A DNA stretch of 64,000 bases from contig NC_016480.1 in the NCBI RefSeq assembly GCF_000227115.2, positions 1,364,001 through 1,428,000 on the forward strand. The letters run 5' to 3'. Positions 9,473-19,186 of the stretch are shown piece by piece. The translations under genes were made by a program, and so were the position numbers. The notes under the pieces were generated by a model that saw only the letters and a program-made list of their open reading frames with translations, did not search any database and was not told the DNA's origin. The DNA is from Naumovozyma dairenensis CBS 421. Its lineage: Eukaryota; Ascomycota; Saccharomycetes; Saccharomycetales; Saccharomycetaceae. The first letter of the stretch is position 1. Each line of letters starts with the position of its first letter.

Positions 9473-10059
9473 TAAATTTATATCTAAGTTTTTTGGGAAA
9501 TTTCTATTTTTTTGTTTCTGTCACCACATAACAATAGTCAAAAGAATATACAGTTATAAACAAACTTTTGAAATTTCATAGATTGTTTTTTCCAAAATTT
9601 ATTGCCTGCTATTTTTTAGCAAATGGGTTCATAATAGGAAACCACAATTACTGCTTTAGTAATGACATAATAGTTTCTGTCGAAGACGACGTCAGCCCAG
9701 CCAACTTTTTCTATCTATGCCTCATCAAATTTTTTGAGAACAATATAAGTATACGACCTTTCCAATACTGATTTCTAGCTTAGTAACGTAACTGCTATGC
9801 GGTTTTGCAACGTTTGTATGTTATTCTCATCTTTATTGTCGTTATAGTTATAAGTTTTCTTACCGACGGGAAATTGTGGCCGTTTTTCGTGACAATTAAA
9901 ATCCAGGACATCAAGGTGGCGGGCGATTTAGATAAGTACATAATAATCAAACTTTCATATACTTATGAAGTTTTAGCACTTAAAGGGACTATATCAAGAT
10001 ACAGAGAGGAGGACCATATTACTAACACATTTCAATATAAACTAACAGGCAAATTGAAC
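9473..10059. other. tRNA-Lys to SEM1 interval
   Basis: 587 bp with no coding gene. It holds the SEM1 promoter and leader, a possible 5'-UTR intron (9816-10048) and the PACE-core sequence GGTGGCGGG at 9915-9923. Confidence 0.5.
9816..10048 (+). other. Candidate 5'-UTR intron of SEM1
   Basis: A perfect 5' splice site GTATGT at 9816, a perfect branch site TACTAAC at 10020-10026 and a CAG acceptor ending at 10048 give a 233-nt intron with branch-to-acceptor spacing of about 22 nt, typical of yeast. The acceptor is 11 nt before the SEM1 ATG. An upstream ATG at 9797 would join out of frame with SEM1, so if real the intron is in the leader. S. cerevisiae SEM1 is not known to me as intron-bearing. 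No RNA evidence is available. Confidence 0.4.
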
Positions 10060-10347
10060 ATGAGCACCAATTCAACGACAGAGAAAGACCCGGCCACCAA
10101 CAAGGCTACTGAACTAGACACCAAACCTAACACAAACACAACAACAACGAAGAAGACGCTTGAAGAAGACGATGAGTTTGAAGATTTTCCAATAGATACA
10201 TGGTCCGAAAAGGATACGTTAAAGAACGTAGATAATATACAAACGCATCTGTGGGTGGAGAATTGGGATGATGTGGAAGTTGATGATGATTTCACTAATG
10301 CATTAAAGAACGAATTGGAAAGATATAAACAGGAAGAAACACAGTAA
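10060..10347 (+). CDS. SEM1: Proteasome lid / TREX-2 subunit Sem1 (Rpn15, DSS1)
   Basis: 95 residues from the ATG at 10060 (89 in S. cerevisiae). The Thr/Asn-rich N-terminus starts MST as in the S. cerevisiae protein. The conserved acidic-aromatic core follows: LEEDDEFEDFPIDTW and then VENWDDVEVDDDFTNAL, ending in a short helix ELERYKQEETQ. Sem1 is a small disordered chaperone-like subunit of the 19S lid that also joins the TREX-2 mRNA-export complex. The frame is open upstream of 10060 but has no ATG there, and the conserved start fixes the choice. It lies between ESC2 and CDC40 as in YDR363W-A, with RPT5 inserted after it from the YOR track. Confidence 0.93.
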   Translation: MSTNSTTEKDPATNKATELDTKPNTNTTTTKKTLEEDDEFEDFPIDTWSEKDTLKNVDNIQTHLWVENWDDVEVDDDFTNALKNELERYKQEETQ

Positions 10348-10538
10348 TAGGTTTACCGTATCCATGATATACATAATATAAGAATAATAATTACAGTATT
10401 GGATGAGAACTTCTTTTCTTTTGCAGGACTATCTGACCATATAGCAGTATATATATTGAATAAATATTTAATATGGAGGCGGTGTTACCCGGCATAACCC
10501 AGCTCTAAAACATAGAAGGACTTTAAAGAAAAAGGATG

Positions 10539-10547
10539 GGTGGCAAA
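10539..10547 (+). promoter_or_regulatory. PACE box (Rpn4 site) of RPT5
   Basis: GGTGGCAAA is an exact match to the proteasome-associated control element bound by Rpn4. It lies 165 bp upstream of the RPT5 ATG, within the usual distance. Confidence 0.85.
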
Positions 10548-10711
10548 CTTTATATGTAGCAGGACGTATGTTCAGTTACAAGGGAAGAATAGTAAGAGCC
10601 AGAAGGACAATACCTAGTAGCTTAAGAGGGGGAAAGAACTTATCCATATACCTTACATTATATCTATTGGACAGAAAGCAATATTTACTAGTTTGCAGAA
10701 AAAAGTATAGA

Positions 10712-12016
10712 ATGGCCACTTTAGAAGAATTAGACGCTCAGATTTTACCGGGTGATGATGAATTAGATTCCGAAATCTTAAGTTTATCCACTCAAGAGTT
10801 GCAAACCAGGACTAAACTACTAGATAATGAAATTCGTATCTTCAGATCAGAATTACAAAGACTTTCACATGAAAATAATGTCATGTTGGAAAAAATTAAA
10901 GATAATAAAGAAAAGATTAAAAATAATAGGCAATTACCTTATCTAGTGGCAAACGTTGTTGAAGTCATGGATATGGACGAAATTGAAGATAAAGAAAATA
11001 ATGAGTCCACTACACAAGGTGGAAATGTCAATTTAGATAATGCAACCCAAGGGAAAGCAGCTGTCGTGAAGACTTCTTCCAGACAAACTGTATTTTTACC
11101 TATGGTAGGGTTAGTAGATCCCACTAAATTGAAACCTAATGATTTAGTTGGTGTTAATAAAGATTCATATCTAGTTTTGGAAAAATTACCATCTGAATTT
11201 GATTCAAGAGTGAAAGCTATGGAAGTTGACGAAAAACCAACTGAAACTTACTCTGATGTGGGTGGGTTAGATAAACAAATTGAAGAATTAGTAGAAGCGA
11301 TCGTATTACCAATGAAGCGTGCGGATAAATTCAAAGAATTAGGGATTAGAGCTCCTAAGGGTGCTCTAATGTATGGTCCTCCTGGTACTGGTAAAACCTT
11401 ATTAGCAAGAGCATGTGCAGCTCAAACCAATGCCACTTTCTTGAAGTTAGCTGCACCCCAGTTAGTGCAAATGTTTATTGGTGAAGGTGCTAAACTAGTA
11501 CGTGATGCATTTGCCCTAGCTAAAGAAAAGGCACCAACTATTATATTCATTGATGAATTAGATGCCATCGGTACAAAGCGTTTCGATTCAGAAAAGTCTG
11601 GTGATAGAGAAGTTCAAAGAACTATGTTAGAGTTATTAAATCAGTTAGACGGGTTTAGTTCGGATGATAGAGTGAAAGTTCTAGCCGCAACTAATAGAGT
11701 TGATGTCTTGGATCCTGCATTGTTAAGATCTGGTAGATTGGATAGAAAGATTGAATTCCCACTGCCTACAGAAGATTCCAGAGCTCAAATTTTACAAATT
11801 CATTCAAGGAAAATGACGACGGATAATGATATTAATTGGCAAGAATTGGCAAGGTCTACTGATGAGTTCAATGGTGCACAATTGAAAGCAGTTACAGTGG
11901 AAGCTGGTATGATAGCATTAAGGAATGGACAATCTTCTGTGAAACACGAAGATTTTGTTGAAGGTATTGGGGAAGTCCAAGCAAGAAAATCGAAATCGGT
12001 ATCATTTTATGCGTAA
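10712..12016 (+). CDS. RPT5: 26S proteasome AAA-ATPase Rpt5
   Basis: 434 residues, exactly the S. cerevisiae length, from the ATG at 10712 ([10 protein letters not shown]). An in-frame ATG at 10568 would add 48 unrelated residues but lies just after the PACE box and is unlikely to be used. An N-terminal coiled coil (about 27-75) is followed by an OB domain, then the AAA+ domain with Walker A GPPGTGKT at 222-229, Walker [10 protein letters not shown] and the arginine-finger region [10 protein letters not shown]. The C-terminus SVSFYA is the HbYX-type tail that docks into the 20S alpha ring. Rpt5 is one of six ATPases that unfold substrates in the 19S base. Confidence 0.97.
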   Translation: MATLEELDAQILPGDDELDSEILSLSTQELQTRTKLLDNEIRIFRSELQRLSHENNVMLEKIKDNKEKIKNNRQLPYLVANVVEVMDMDEIEDKENNESTTQGGNVNLDNATQGKAAVVKTSSRQTVFLPMVGLVDPTKLKPNDLVGVNKDSYLVLEKLPSEFDSRVKAMEVDEKPTETYSDVGGLDKQIEELVEAIVLPMKRADKFKELGIRAPKGALMYGPPGTGKTLLARACAAQTNATFLKLAAPQLVQMFIGEGAKLVRDAFALAKEKAPTIIFIDELDAIGTKRFDSEKSGDREVQRTMLELLNQLDGFSSDDRVKVLAATNRVDVLDPALLRSGRLDRKIEFPLPTEDSRAQILQIHSRKMTTDNDINWQELARSTDEFNGAQLKAVTVEAGMIALRNGQSSVKHEDFVEGIGEVQARKSKSVSFYA

Positions 12017-12241
12017 TCAATATATCTTTTTTCTAAGCTTTATATTCAACTCAAAAAGAATAGAGAAACATCATATTTCCAAATCCGTCATGTGAACCCA
12101 AACAGTTCTACTACACAGGATCGTCACACTGGAAATCGTGATTGTATAGACTATGCCAACATACATATAACAAATATATATAAACAAGCATCAAATAAAT
12201 AAACGAGAGAAAAAAACTTAAATTCTAATGACTATAAATTC

Positions 12242-13549
12242 TTAATCCACTACATATATTTTACCGCTGGCACCGCTACATACAACCTTACTAGTTTCTT
12301 GAGGATTCCATTCAACCTGGGTTATAGGTTTACCACCAGGGATAGATATAGTGCTCAGTAGCTTAATGGTAGTCCAATCCCAAATATGTACTTTGCTTTT
12401 TGCATCCCCAGAACATATATATCGTCCATCCGATGAGAATGTTATTCCTATACCGTAACCAGCTGACGTTTGTCCTTTGAACACCTTTTTAGGATGTGTT
12501 TTGTACTTAGGTTTCATACCGTACGTATAAATAGTATTATCCATGCTTTGAGTACAGAAATATTTTTCCTCAGGATGAATAGAAATATATGGCATTGAAT
12601 GTTGAGCTGTATCACTAATTTGTTTAATTGGAATATTAATTTGATTTTCCCATAGCCTCACTGTCTTATCTTCAGAAGATGAAATGAACTTAGAACCATC
12701 AGGGAAATATTCTAATGCTAATATACTACTCATGTGATGATCGTAAACTTGTACTCTACCATCTTTCGCAGATATACGATCATCATAATGATATATCTTT
12801 GAATTCGATAAACCAACAATAAATTCATTAGAATTCAAGGGCCGGAATTTAATGGCATTTGGAATACAACCGAATCTTAATTTCTTTTGAATACTTCCAC
12901 TTTCTGTATCCCATATTTTGACAGTTCGATCAAATGATGAACTAATGAATTTGGTGCCATCATCATTGAAACATAGAGATTTGATTGCCTTCGAATGACC
13001 CTTATAATCTCTAAGAACCTTACGATCATGATAGAAGTCCCATATCTTAACTACGTTATCGTTACCCCCAGACAATATAAGATGGCCTGTCTTCGGTAGA
13101 AGTTTCAAACTTGTTGTACCATTAATATGACCAGAAAGTGTATATTTTGTCCTCTTGGGTAGATAACATTTGTAAGATAAAACTGGTTTATGCAAATCTG
13201 TATCAATATCCGTTGGTGGATGAAGAAATCCACGACCTTGGTAATCCTTTTCGGTTTTACCATAAAACGTCGAAGTTTCTTCGGTATCGCCGTCAGTATC
13301 CGATATCTCATTGTCATCAACAAAGTTATCTTCTGGCGACGGTTTCTGTTTTTTTAATTCAGTCTCATGATCACTCTCTGAACTTGAAGACCATGATCCC
13401 CAGGGACCCTTGGCTCGTCTTTGCTCCCGTCTTCTTTTCAATTCTGCTTTAGTTAACTTCCCAATTCTTGTCTTCGGAAGGGTACCCTGGTTTGCACCAT
13501 TTATTCTAATCTTAGCAATGTCGTCTGAACCTTCAGCGGAAGTAGACAT
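12242..13549 (-). CDS. CDC40: Second-step splicing factor Cdc40 (Prp17)
   Basis: 435 residues (455 in S. cerevisiae). The N-terminus is charged and contains the conserved LTKAELKRRREQRRAKGPWG segment near residues 32-51. An acidic linker follows, and a seven-bladed WD40 propeller occupies about 135-435, with blades such as LILSGGNDNVVKIWD and FISSSFDRTVKIWD. Prp17/Cdc40 acts after the first transesterification, promoting second-step splicing in the Prp8/Prp16/Slu7 assembly, and links splicing to cell-cycle progress. It is convergent with RPT5 (225 bp between stops). The order SEM1, CDC40, ESF1 matches S. cerevisiae chromosome IV. Confidence 0.95.
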   Translation of the reverse strand: MSTSAEGSDDIAKIRINGANQGTLPKTRIGKLTKAELKRRREQRRAKGPWGSWSSSSESDHETELKKQKPSPEDNFVDDNEISDTDGDTEETSTFYGKTEKDYQGRGFLHPPTDIDTDLHKPVLSYKCYLPKRTKYTLSGHINGTTSLKLLPKTGHLILSGGNDNVVKIWDFYHDRKVLRDYKGHSKAIKSLCFNDDGTKFISSSFDRTVKIWDTESGSIQKKLRFGCIPNAIKFRPLNSNEFIVGLSNSKIYHYDDRISAKDGRVQVYDHHMSSILALEYFPDGSKFISSSEDKTVRLWENQINIPIKQISDTAQHSMPYISIHPEEKYFCTQSMDNTIYTYGMKPKYKTHPKKVFKGQTSAGYGIGITFSSDGRYICSGDAKSKVHIWDWTTIKLLSTISIPGGKPITQVEWNPQETSKVVCSGASGKIYVVD

Positions 13550-13916
13550 ATTTGATAATTAAAAATACTGCCGCAGCTAATTGGAAAGGTAATTAAGCCT
13601 GTTTCTAAGCGCCTCTGACGTTATTCTTCTGAGTTTCCTTTTTCTTTCAGTTGTAGTGTGAATACGTTTCAATATTTCAGATGGCTGATTCTTTGCGCCG
13701 AGAAATAAATTTTACATATGGGAACCTTATAAAGCTAAGGGTTAATAAGAGCTCATCAAAAACTACAAAAGTATTGGCTATTAAATAGAATTTATCCTCA
13801 ATATATAATCAAAGATAAAATACAAATTCAAGTATCTTGTTCCATTGATGCATTGTTAATGGTTTGATATTTTACATAGAGATATCCATATGATTATACA
13901 ATCCTTGCTTTTTTCA
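13550..13916. other. Intergenic, CDC40 promoter and ESF1 3' flank
   Basis: 367 bp between two minus-strand genes. No coding frame or RNA gene seen. Confidence 0.55.
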
Positions 13917-15926
13917 TTATTTTAAATATTCACTTTTCTTGCTCTTTTTGCTTTTACTGGTACTTTTTGTCTTCAACTTATTGACTATATTAGTTATATC
14001 ACTTGATTCGGCTCCAGCATTTTCTGTTATTGACAGTCTTCTCTTTTTATTAGATCCTTTCTTATGTATACGTTTACTACGCTCTTTCAAAATTTCCTTC
14101 ATAGCTTTCGTTTCCTTAAATTCAGGTCTGGAAGGATCAATGGCAAAATCGTGATCTTCAAAAACTTCCTTGAATCTTGGATCATTTAGATCTGGTTTAA
14201 ATTCATCTTCAACAATTTTATCTTTATTTTGATATTTACCCCTCTTACCCTTCTCCTTTTCAGATCTCAAGATTTCATTCATGTTGAAATGTGCTTTGTT
14301 ATTTATCGTACTCCCTGTCTCCTCGTCGTCGTCCATCATTAGTAACTCCAGTTCAGCTCTAGATTTTTGGTTCTTTTTAGCTTCAGCATCATCTTCCTTG
14401 GTGTGGTTCTTCTTATTCTTAGATAATTTTAGTTTATCTTTTTTCTCTTGTTGAGCTTTAGTTTTCAACTCTTTTAGTTTTTGTTTTCTTGCCTTACGAC
14501 GTTCCTTCTCTTTACGAGCAACTTTTTCAATTGTAGTTTCTTCATGCTCACCGTCTTCCTTAGGACTATTTTCATCTAAAGCAGGGTTGAATGTAATTTC
14601 CATATCGACCTCATCTTCATCTTCTCCAGCCTTAGCTCCTTTACCACCAAATATCTCCCTAGATCCAAATCCTCCTCCTCCCACAAGAGCTTTCAATTTG
14701 TTTTTTGCGTCTTCGTTGAGTTCATCTTCTGAACCGTCACTGTCTGAAGCTAAATATGCTTTAAAATCCATATCATCAATTTCCTTTTGGGTGAAAGCTC
14801 TCTTAGCAACTTCCTGTCTTTCCACAGGAGTTTCATCCCATGTCAATTTAACATTGGAATGTTGTAGTGCATCGGTACTGAATTGATGTGGTTTATAATT
14901 TTTTGGAAGGGAATCACATTGATCTCTTGGTTCATCTGTAAAATCCATTCCGTCTGGAACGTATCTTAAATCAAACATATTTGCTGTAGATTCATATTCT
15001 GTACCGTCACAATTTTGGTAAATAGCAGTAGCTGTTTCAATATTATTACAATACACAACTGCATAGTAGTATCTCAATCTTTCCAGTTGGTACTGACGTA
15101 ACGCCTTGGTATCAACATCCTTGTCTGCATCACCTTCTTCATATAAATCCTTAATGTCGACATCTGAAACATCACTATCATTAGCTTCATCCGAGATCTT
15201 TTTGGATTTACTAGTTTTCTTTTTCCTCTTTTGGAATAATTCTTTTGGTGGACCTTCTACATCTTCACGTTGCATTCTTTCTTTACCAAATTCACTAGGA
15301 TAAATAGCTATATTTTCAATTCTACCACCTTCAGGTAAGAAACTGGAAAAGGTAATCATTAAATCGGACGATTTAACATGATCCCAATCTAGATTCACCA
15401 CGGCCAATGTTTTTGATGGTTCACCAGATTCAGGTTCCTGAGTTGTGACTTCTTCGCCAGATTCGACATCGCTATCTAATTCCTCTTCATCAGAAGCTTC
15501 TGATTCGGAGGATGTATATTCATCTGACGAACTAACGTAATCTGCTGGAACATCACCACGAGCACGATCAATATTGGTATCGTCCTCAAGTTCTGTTTCC
15601 TTTCGTTCTTCTTCTTCATCCTCTTTTTCTTCAACAGAGACAGATTTTTCGGTTGCAATCTCCTCTGATTCCTTCTTTTCATCATCTTTTTCAAAATACT
15701 TATCGAAATCATTCATTTCTTTTTCATTACCCTTAGAATCAGCTAATTTTCTACCATATTTGTCAACTTTAGACTTACGTCTGATTTCCAAATCTTTTTT
15801 ACTAAATCTATCATCCAACTTAATCTTTAAATCTTTGTTTTTGGTCTTTCTAAATTTTGGGTCATTATAGATTTTAGCAAATCTTGGATCCGTCGATTCT
15901 TTATTTTCTGAATTACTTGGTGCCAT
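13917..15926 (-). CDS. ESF1: Pre-rRNA processing factor Esf1
   Basis: 669 residues (628 in S. cerevisiae). The N-terminus DPRFAKIYNDPKFRKTK is the conserved NUC153-type opening. Long acidic and Lys/Glu-rich stretches follow, with a central conserved block around LDWDHVKSSDLMITFSSFLP near residues 180-200 and RYYYAVVYCNN near 290. The C-terminal motif DPRFKEVFEDHDFAIDPS leads into a basic tail. Esf1 is a nucleolar protein needed for early 18S rRNA cleavages and binds Bfr2 and pre-rRNA in the SSU processome. PAC and RRPE motifs lie about 140-165 bp upstream. The order CDC40-ESF1 matches YDR364C-YDR365C. Confidence 0.93.
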   Translation of the reverse strand: MAPSNSENKESTDPRFAKIYNDPKFRKTKNKDLKIKLDDRFSKKDLEIRRKSKVDKYGRKLADSKGNEKEMNDFDKYFEKDDEKKESEEIATEKSVSVEEKEDEEEERKETELEDDTNIDRARGDVPADYVSSSDEYTSSESEASDEEELDSDVESGEEVTTQEPESGEPSKTLAVVNLDWDHVKSSDLMITFSSFLPEGGRIENIAIYPSEFGKERMQREDVEGPPKELFQKRKKKTSKSKKISDEANDSDVSDVDIKDLYEEGDADKDVDTKALRQYQLERLRYYYAVVYCNNIETATAIYQNCDGTEYESTANMFDLRYVPDGMDFTDEPRDQCDSLPKNYKPHQFSTDALQHSNVKLTWDETPVERQEVAKRAFTQKEIDDMDFKAYLASDSDGSEDELNEDAKNKLKALVGGGGFGSREIFGGKGAKAGEDEDEVDMEITFNPALDENSPKEDGEHEETTIEKVARKEKERRKARKQKLKELKTKAQQEKKDKLKLSKNKKNHTKEDDAEAKKNQKSRAELELLMMDDDEETGSTINNKAHFNMNEILRSEKEKGKRGKYQNKDKIVEDEFKPDLNDPRFKEVFEDHDFAIDPSRPEFKETKAMKEILKERSKRIHKKGSNKKRRLSITENAGAESSDITNIVNKLKTKSTSKSKKSKKSEYLK

Positions 15927-16063
15927 CTTGTATTCCGTATTTCTAATTTACTCTCTCTGTAATCATGTAAATACACAGCTGTCTGGAGTATGTTTTGAAT
16001 GGTATATTAGTGTATACTTATTGGTAACTATACTGTTTGATAAGTTCAAATTTGAGATGAGAT

Positions 16064-16091
16064 GCGATGAGCTATAAGTTGAAATTTTTCA
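16064..16091. promoter_or_regulatory. PAC and RRPE motifs upstream of ESF1
   Basis: GCGATGAGCT (16064-16073) is a PAC box, preceded by further GATGAG repeats. TGAAATTTTTCA (16080-16091) is an RRPE. This pair marks ribosome-biogenesis promoters in yeast (Dot6/Tod6 and Stb3 binding). Confidence 0.75.
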
Positions 16092-16238
16092 GATAAAATT
16101 TTTACTTTTGGCGCACTGTCTTTTTTTCCACGCCGCGAAAGCTTAAAGACCGCCAGTAATTAAGTTCCATTTTGCCATATCTTTAAACGAAGCATATGAT
16201 TCTTTTAGTTAAAGGATATATATTATATTATATATATT

Positions 16239-17627
16239 CTATTTCTTCGATTTAGTCTTCTTCACCAACTTTTTCTTAATATGTTTCTTCACTTTGGTTT
16301 TTCTCTTCTCTCTTTTGGCATCTTTCGCATCTTGCTTTCTTTGTTTCTTTTCATCTTTATCTTCGTGTTTCTTACCTTTAAGTACCTTCTCTTCCGATTC
16401 ATAGCCTTCATCATCACTATCACTTTCATCAGAATCAGCACTTGTGTCTTCTTCATCGTTGTTATCCGATAGCACTATTTCTTCATCATCATCTTGTATC
16501 TCAAATTGTTCAGCAGCAGAAAAGTTCTTTTCATTATCATGAGCAATTAAACTTTTTAATAAATCAAATTTACCATCTGTATACCTATCAAAATCTCTTT
16601 CCTCCAATCCTTCCAAATTTCTTACCAGGTATAATGATCTAAAAATCTCATCCTCCGCTTCATCTTGAGCTGTTTTCTTGATCGGTAAGGTTTTGGCTAC
16701 ATAATCACGTAGATCATTGTAATCATTGTAATTGCCGGTGAATTTATCTAATGTTTCAGATATGATGAACTGAAAGATGACTCTCTCGGGGAAAATATCA
16801 ATACCCATCCTGTCAAAATACATATTAATATTTTTAATATCCATTCTTAAGAAATCTAAACTCATTGGATGTTCTGGTTCCACACTTTGAGAAACATCAA
16901 TGATATACATCAAATTATTATGGATCAAAATATTATATTCTGAAAGATCCGCATGGACTAAACGACAAACTTGATACATTAATCTCATGTACGCTATCGC
17001 TATATGATAATAATGAATTACTTCCTCTCTATCTTTATATGGATAATCTCTTAGTCGAGGAGATGCAAATCCATCACCACGGTTTAAGAATTCCATTATA
17101 AGAACGTTATTTTTAACTTCGATTGGTTTGGGAACAGGAATGACATTACTTTGATATATTCTTCTTAAATTACGGAATTCCTTTTCAGCCCAAATTTTAA
17201 TCATCTTTCTTGGATTATGTTGAGATCTTGAATTCCGGAAACGAAATTCACCATCAACGTATCTTTCACGATCTTTAAACACCAATATAGATGTTTTAAA
17301 AATTTTAACGGCATATTCCTTTTTATCCTTTTGCAGTCTAGTCTCTTCTGGGTTTATTTGAGTCTCTAGTTTCTCCTTTAATGCTTCTTCATCAATATTA
17401 TTATCATCATGTGGCTCGTCGGTATCATCGGAATGTAATTTTGAATCACCTGCAAAGGCATGATAAACGTTAGCTTCCTTCCCAGTACTTAAACAACCAT
17501 TAAAGTCAGAAATAACACCTCTACTAGTCAGAGCCTTTAAAAATTTCATCGTTCTTGGATCCAAAACATTCTCCACAGTGGCTCTATTGGCTTTATCCTT
17601 GTTAGTTTTGCCCTTTGTGAAGGACAT
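16239..17627 (-). CDS. RIO1: Atypical protein kinase Rio1
   Basis: 462 residues from the first in-frame ATG at 17627; about 35 conserved codons continue upstream to 17732. RIO-kinase marks: P-loop STGKEANVY at 47-55, Lys108 in EYAVKIF, HADLSEYN with catalytic Asp227, and metal-binding Asp244 in IIDVSQ. The C-terminus is acidic then strongly basic. Rio1 acts in 18S maturation, releasing late factors from pre-40S particles, and in cell-cycle and rDNA control. Oddity: the peptide before 17627 (SLEDKFEKLGVSE...) matches the S. cerevisiae Rio1 N-terminus, but the start position reads ATAG. One extra base (T17734 on the + strand) disrupts the expected ATG. Confidence 0.93.
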   Translation of the reverse strand: MSFTKGKTNKDKANRATVENVLDPRTMKFLKALTSRGVISDFNGCLSTGKEANVYHAFAGDSKLHSDDTDEPHDDNNIDEEALKEKLETQINPEETRLQKDKKEYAVKIFKTSILVFKDRERYVDGEFRFRNSRSQHNPRKMIKIWAEKEFRNLRRIYQSNVIPVPKPIEVKNNVLIMEFLNRGDGFASPRLRDYPYKDREEVIHYYHIAIAYMRLMYQVCRLVHADLSEYNILIHNNLMYIIDVSQSVEPEHPMSLDFLRMDIKNINMYFDRMGIDIFPERVIFQFIISETLDKFTGNYNDYNDLRDYVAKTLPIKKTAQDEAEDEIFRSLYLVRNLEGLEERDFDRYTDGKFDLLKSLIAHDNEKNFSAAEQFEIQDDDEEIVLSDNNDEEDTSADSDESDSDDEGYESEEKVLKGKKHEDKDEKKQRKQDAKDAKREKRKTKVKKHIKKKLVKKTKSKK

Positions 17628-17845
17628 TTCATCGGTTTTAATCTTATGTTCATATTTATCTAGAATTTTATTATTGACGTGATCAGATGAGGCTTCTGAA
17701 ACACCCAACTTCTCAAATTTATCTTCTAAAGACTATTTTTTAATCTATCAATCTTATTATAATATCTTCCTCTTTATCGATTAGTTTATAATATGGCTGT
17801 CAGATTTGTAATAATCTTCTCCATTTCCTTCTTTATAGCTGATGG

Positions 17846-17873
17846 AAGATTTTTCAGAGCAGAAGCTCATCGC
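17846..17873. promoter_or_regulatory. PAC and RRPE motifs upstream of RIO1
   Basis: On the minus strand, GCGATGAGCT (17864-17873) is a PAC box and TGAAAAATCTT (17846-17856) an RRPE-like site. They lie about 110-140 bp upstream of the conserved RIO1 N-terminus. Confidence 0.7.
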
Positions 17874-18034
17874 CTATTTTTTGGAATTATTTTTCACTTC
17901 TTCCGCAGACGTTAAAAGTTAAGTTTTACATACAAAGTTCTACTATGGCAAAACAGAGAGAGAGAGACAGAACTGACTGTGAATGGATAACTCAAATTAT
18001 ATACAACAATTCGATACACTGACTATACTTCGCA

Positions 18035-18761
18035 ATGGGATCCACATCAGTTACGCTCCCAAAAGTATGTTCTACTTTGTTTTCTCCTTTTACATCTGAA
18101 ACGTCAATTTTTTTTACTAACGCTATCCATCACTTCTACATCTTAAAAACAGACCTTTTTTGGAATTATTCCACTATACTTAGGAGTAGAAATTGTCCTA
18201 GGTATTTCTATCTTAAATAAATGTAGTGGAGCTTTCGGTATCCTCGCATTATTCACTGGTCATCCTTTAGAATTCATGCAATGGGTAGCATACCTATGGT
18301 CGATTTTTTGTCTAATCATATTTGCCCAAGGTCTCTATCAAATCCATAAACCAACATTATTAACCTTTTCACAAATCACAGTGTTTTTCACTTTGGACAC
18401 TCTTTTCACTTGTTTCTTTACGTTGTGGTTCACAGCTCAATGGTTCCAAGGATCTGAAGGGGAATCTGCCGTTCAAACTAGTACCGGGGTGCAAAAACGT
18501 GATACAAGTTTGGCTAGTCAAGGCGCTACAGCAGGTTATGAATATTTCGTTACTATGTTGATTACGTTTATTACTTTGACGTTTAGGTTCTATTTCAATT
18601 GTATATTAGCATCGTTTGTGCAAGAATTGTTGAGTAATCCTAAGTTTATGATTGATCAAGATGATGTGGAACAAGACTTGAAGAATAAGTCGATGGTGAA
18701 AAGATGGTGGATTAAGAATGAAAAATTTTGCTATAGATTATGTAAGAGTGTATTGAGTTGA
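18035..18761 (+). CDS. KEI1: Kei1, IPC synthase subunit (spliced)
   Basis: Two exons, 18035-18064 and 18153-18761, give 212 residues (221 in S. cerevisiae). Exon 1 encodes MGSTSVTLPK. Exon 2 continues with TFFGIIPLYLGVEIVLG and then LFTGHPLEFMQWVAYLWS, matching Kei1 across the junction. Four hydrophobic membrane segments and a charged cytosolic tail with a DDVEQDLKNK block are visible. Kei1 is the Golgi partner of Aur1 in inositol phosphorylceramide synthase and is a Kex2 substrate. The intron sits at the same place as in S. cerevisiae YDR367W. It is divergent from RIO1 and followed by the GCY1/YPR1 homologue, as in YDR367W-YDR368W. Confidence 0.95.
18065..18152 (+). other. KEI1 intron
   Basis: 88 nt with donor GTATGT, branch site TACTAAC at 18115-18121 and acceptor ACAG ending at 18152. 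It is phase 0, after codon 10. Confidence 0.95.
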
Positions 18762-19186
18762 AGGGGAGGATTGCATGTACATATAAAATAGCTACGTATA
18801 TAGAAAGGAAAGAAAAGAAAAAGAAAAAGAAAAATGAAATGGAAATATCATGTTGTTTTCGATACAAAATCAAAGTTCAATTGCATAAATAAAATTTGGA
18901 AAATCGCAAACTGTTCCAAGAACCTTGAACTCTTGCACTAACCTGAACAGCTTGTGTTTTGTAAACTGTATTATCATGTTATGTTTTGTTATGTTATGTT
19001 ATTGCAGACGGATCTCCTCGGAGCGTGAATTTATTACGTAAAAACAGCTGCCAGATGTCAAAAGTTGCGAAAAACAGATATATATAAAAGGGGAGTTGGA
19101 AACCAAAAATAAGTTATTCCATGAGAAAAGCTTTTTGGTTTGAACTTGTTAATCGATAAGAGAATCAATCATACAGTCGATTAACA
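18762..19186. other. Intergenic, KEI1 to aldo-keto reductase
   Basis: 425 bp with a purine-rich A/G run near 18805-18840 and TGTTATGT repeats near 18975-19000. No gene seen. It serves as the promoter of the reductase gene. Confidence 0.55.

Noticed and set aside
10568..10711. Longer Rpt5 from the ATG at 10568
   Set aside because: The added 48 residues have no family match, start right after the PACE box, and the ATG at 10712 gives exactly the 434-residue family length.
17881..17960. Spliced upstream exon for RIO1 using the GTATGT near 17925
   Set aside because: No ATG precedes that donor on the minus strand before the KEI1 start, and the PAC/RRPE promoter motifs would fall inside the intron.
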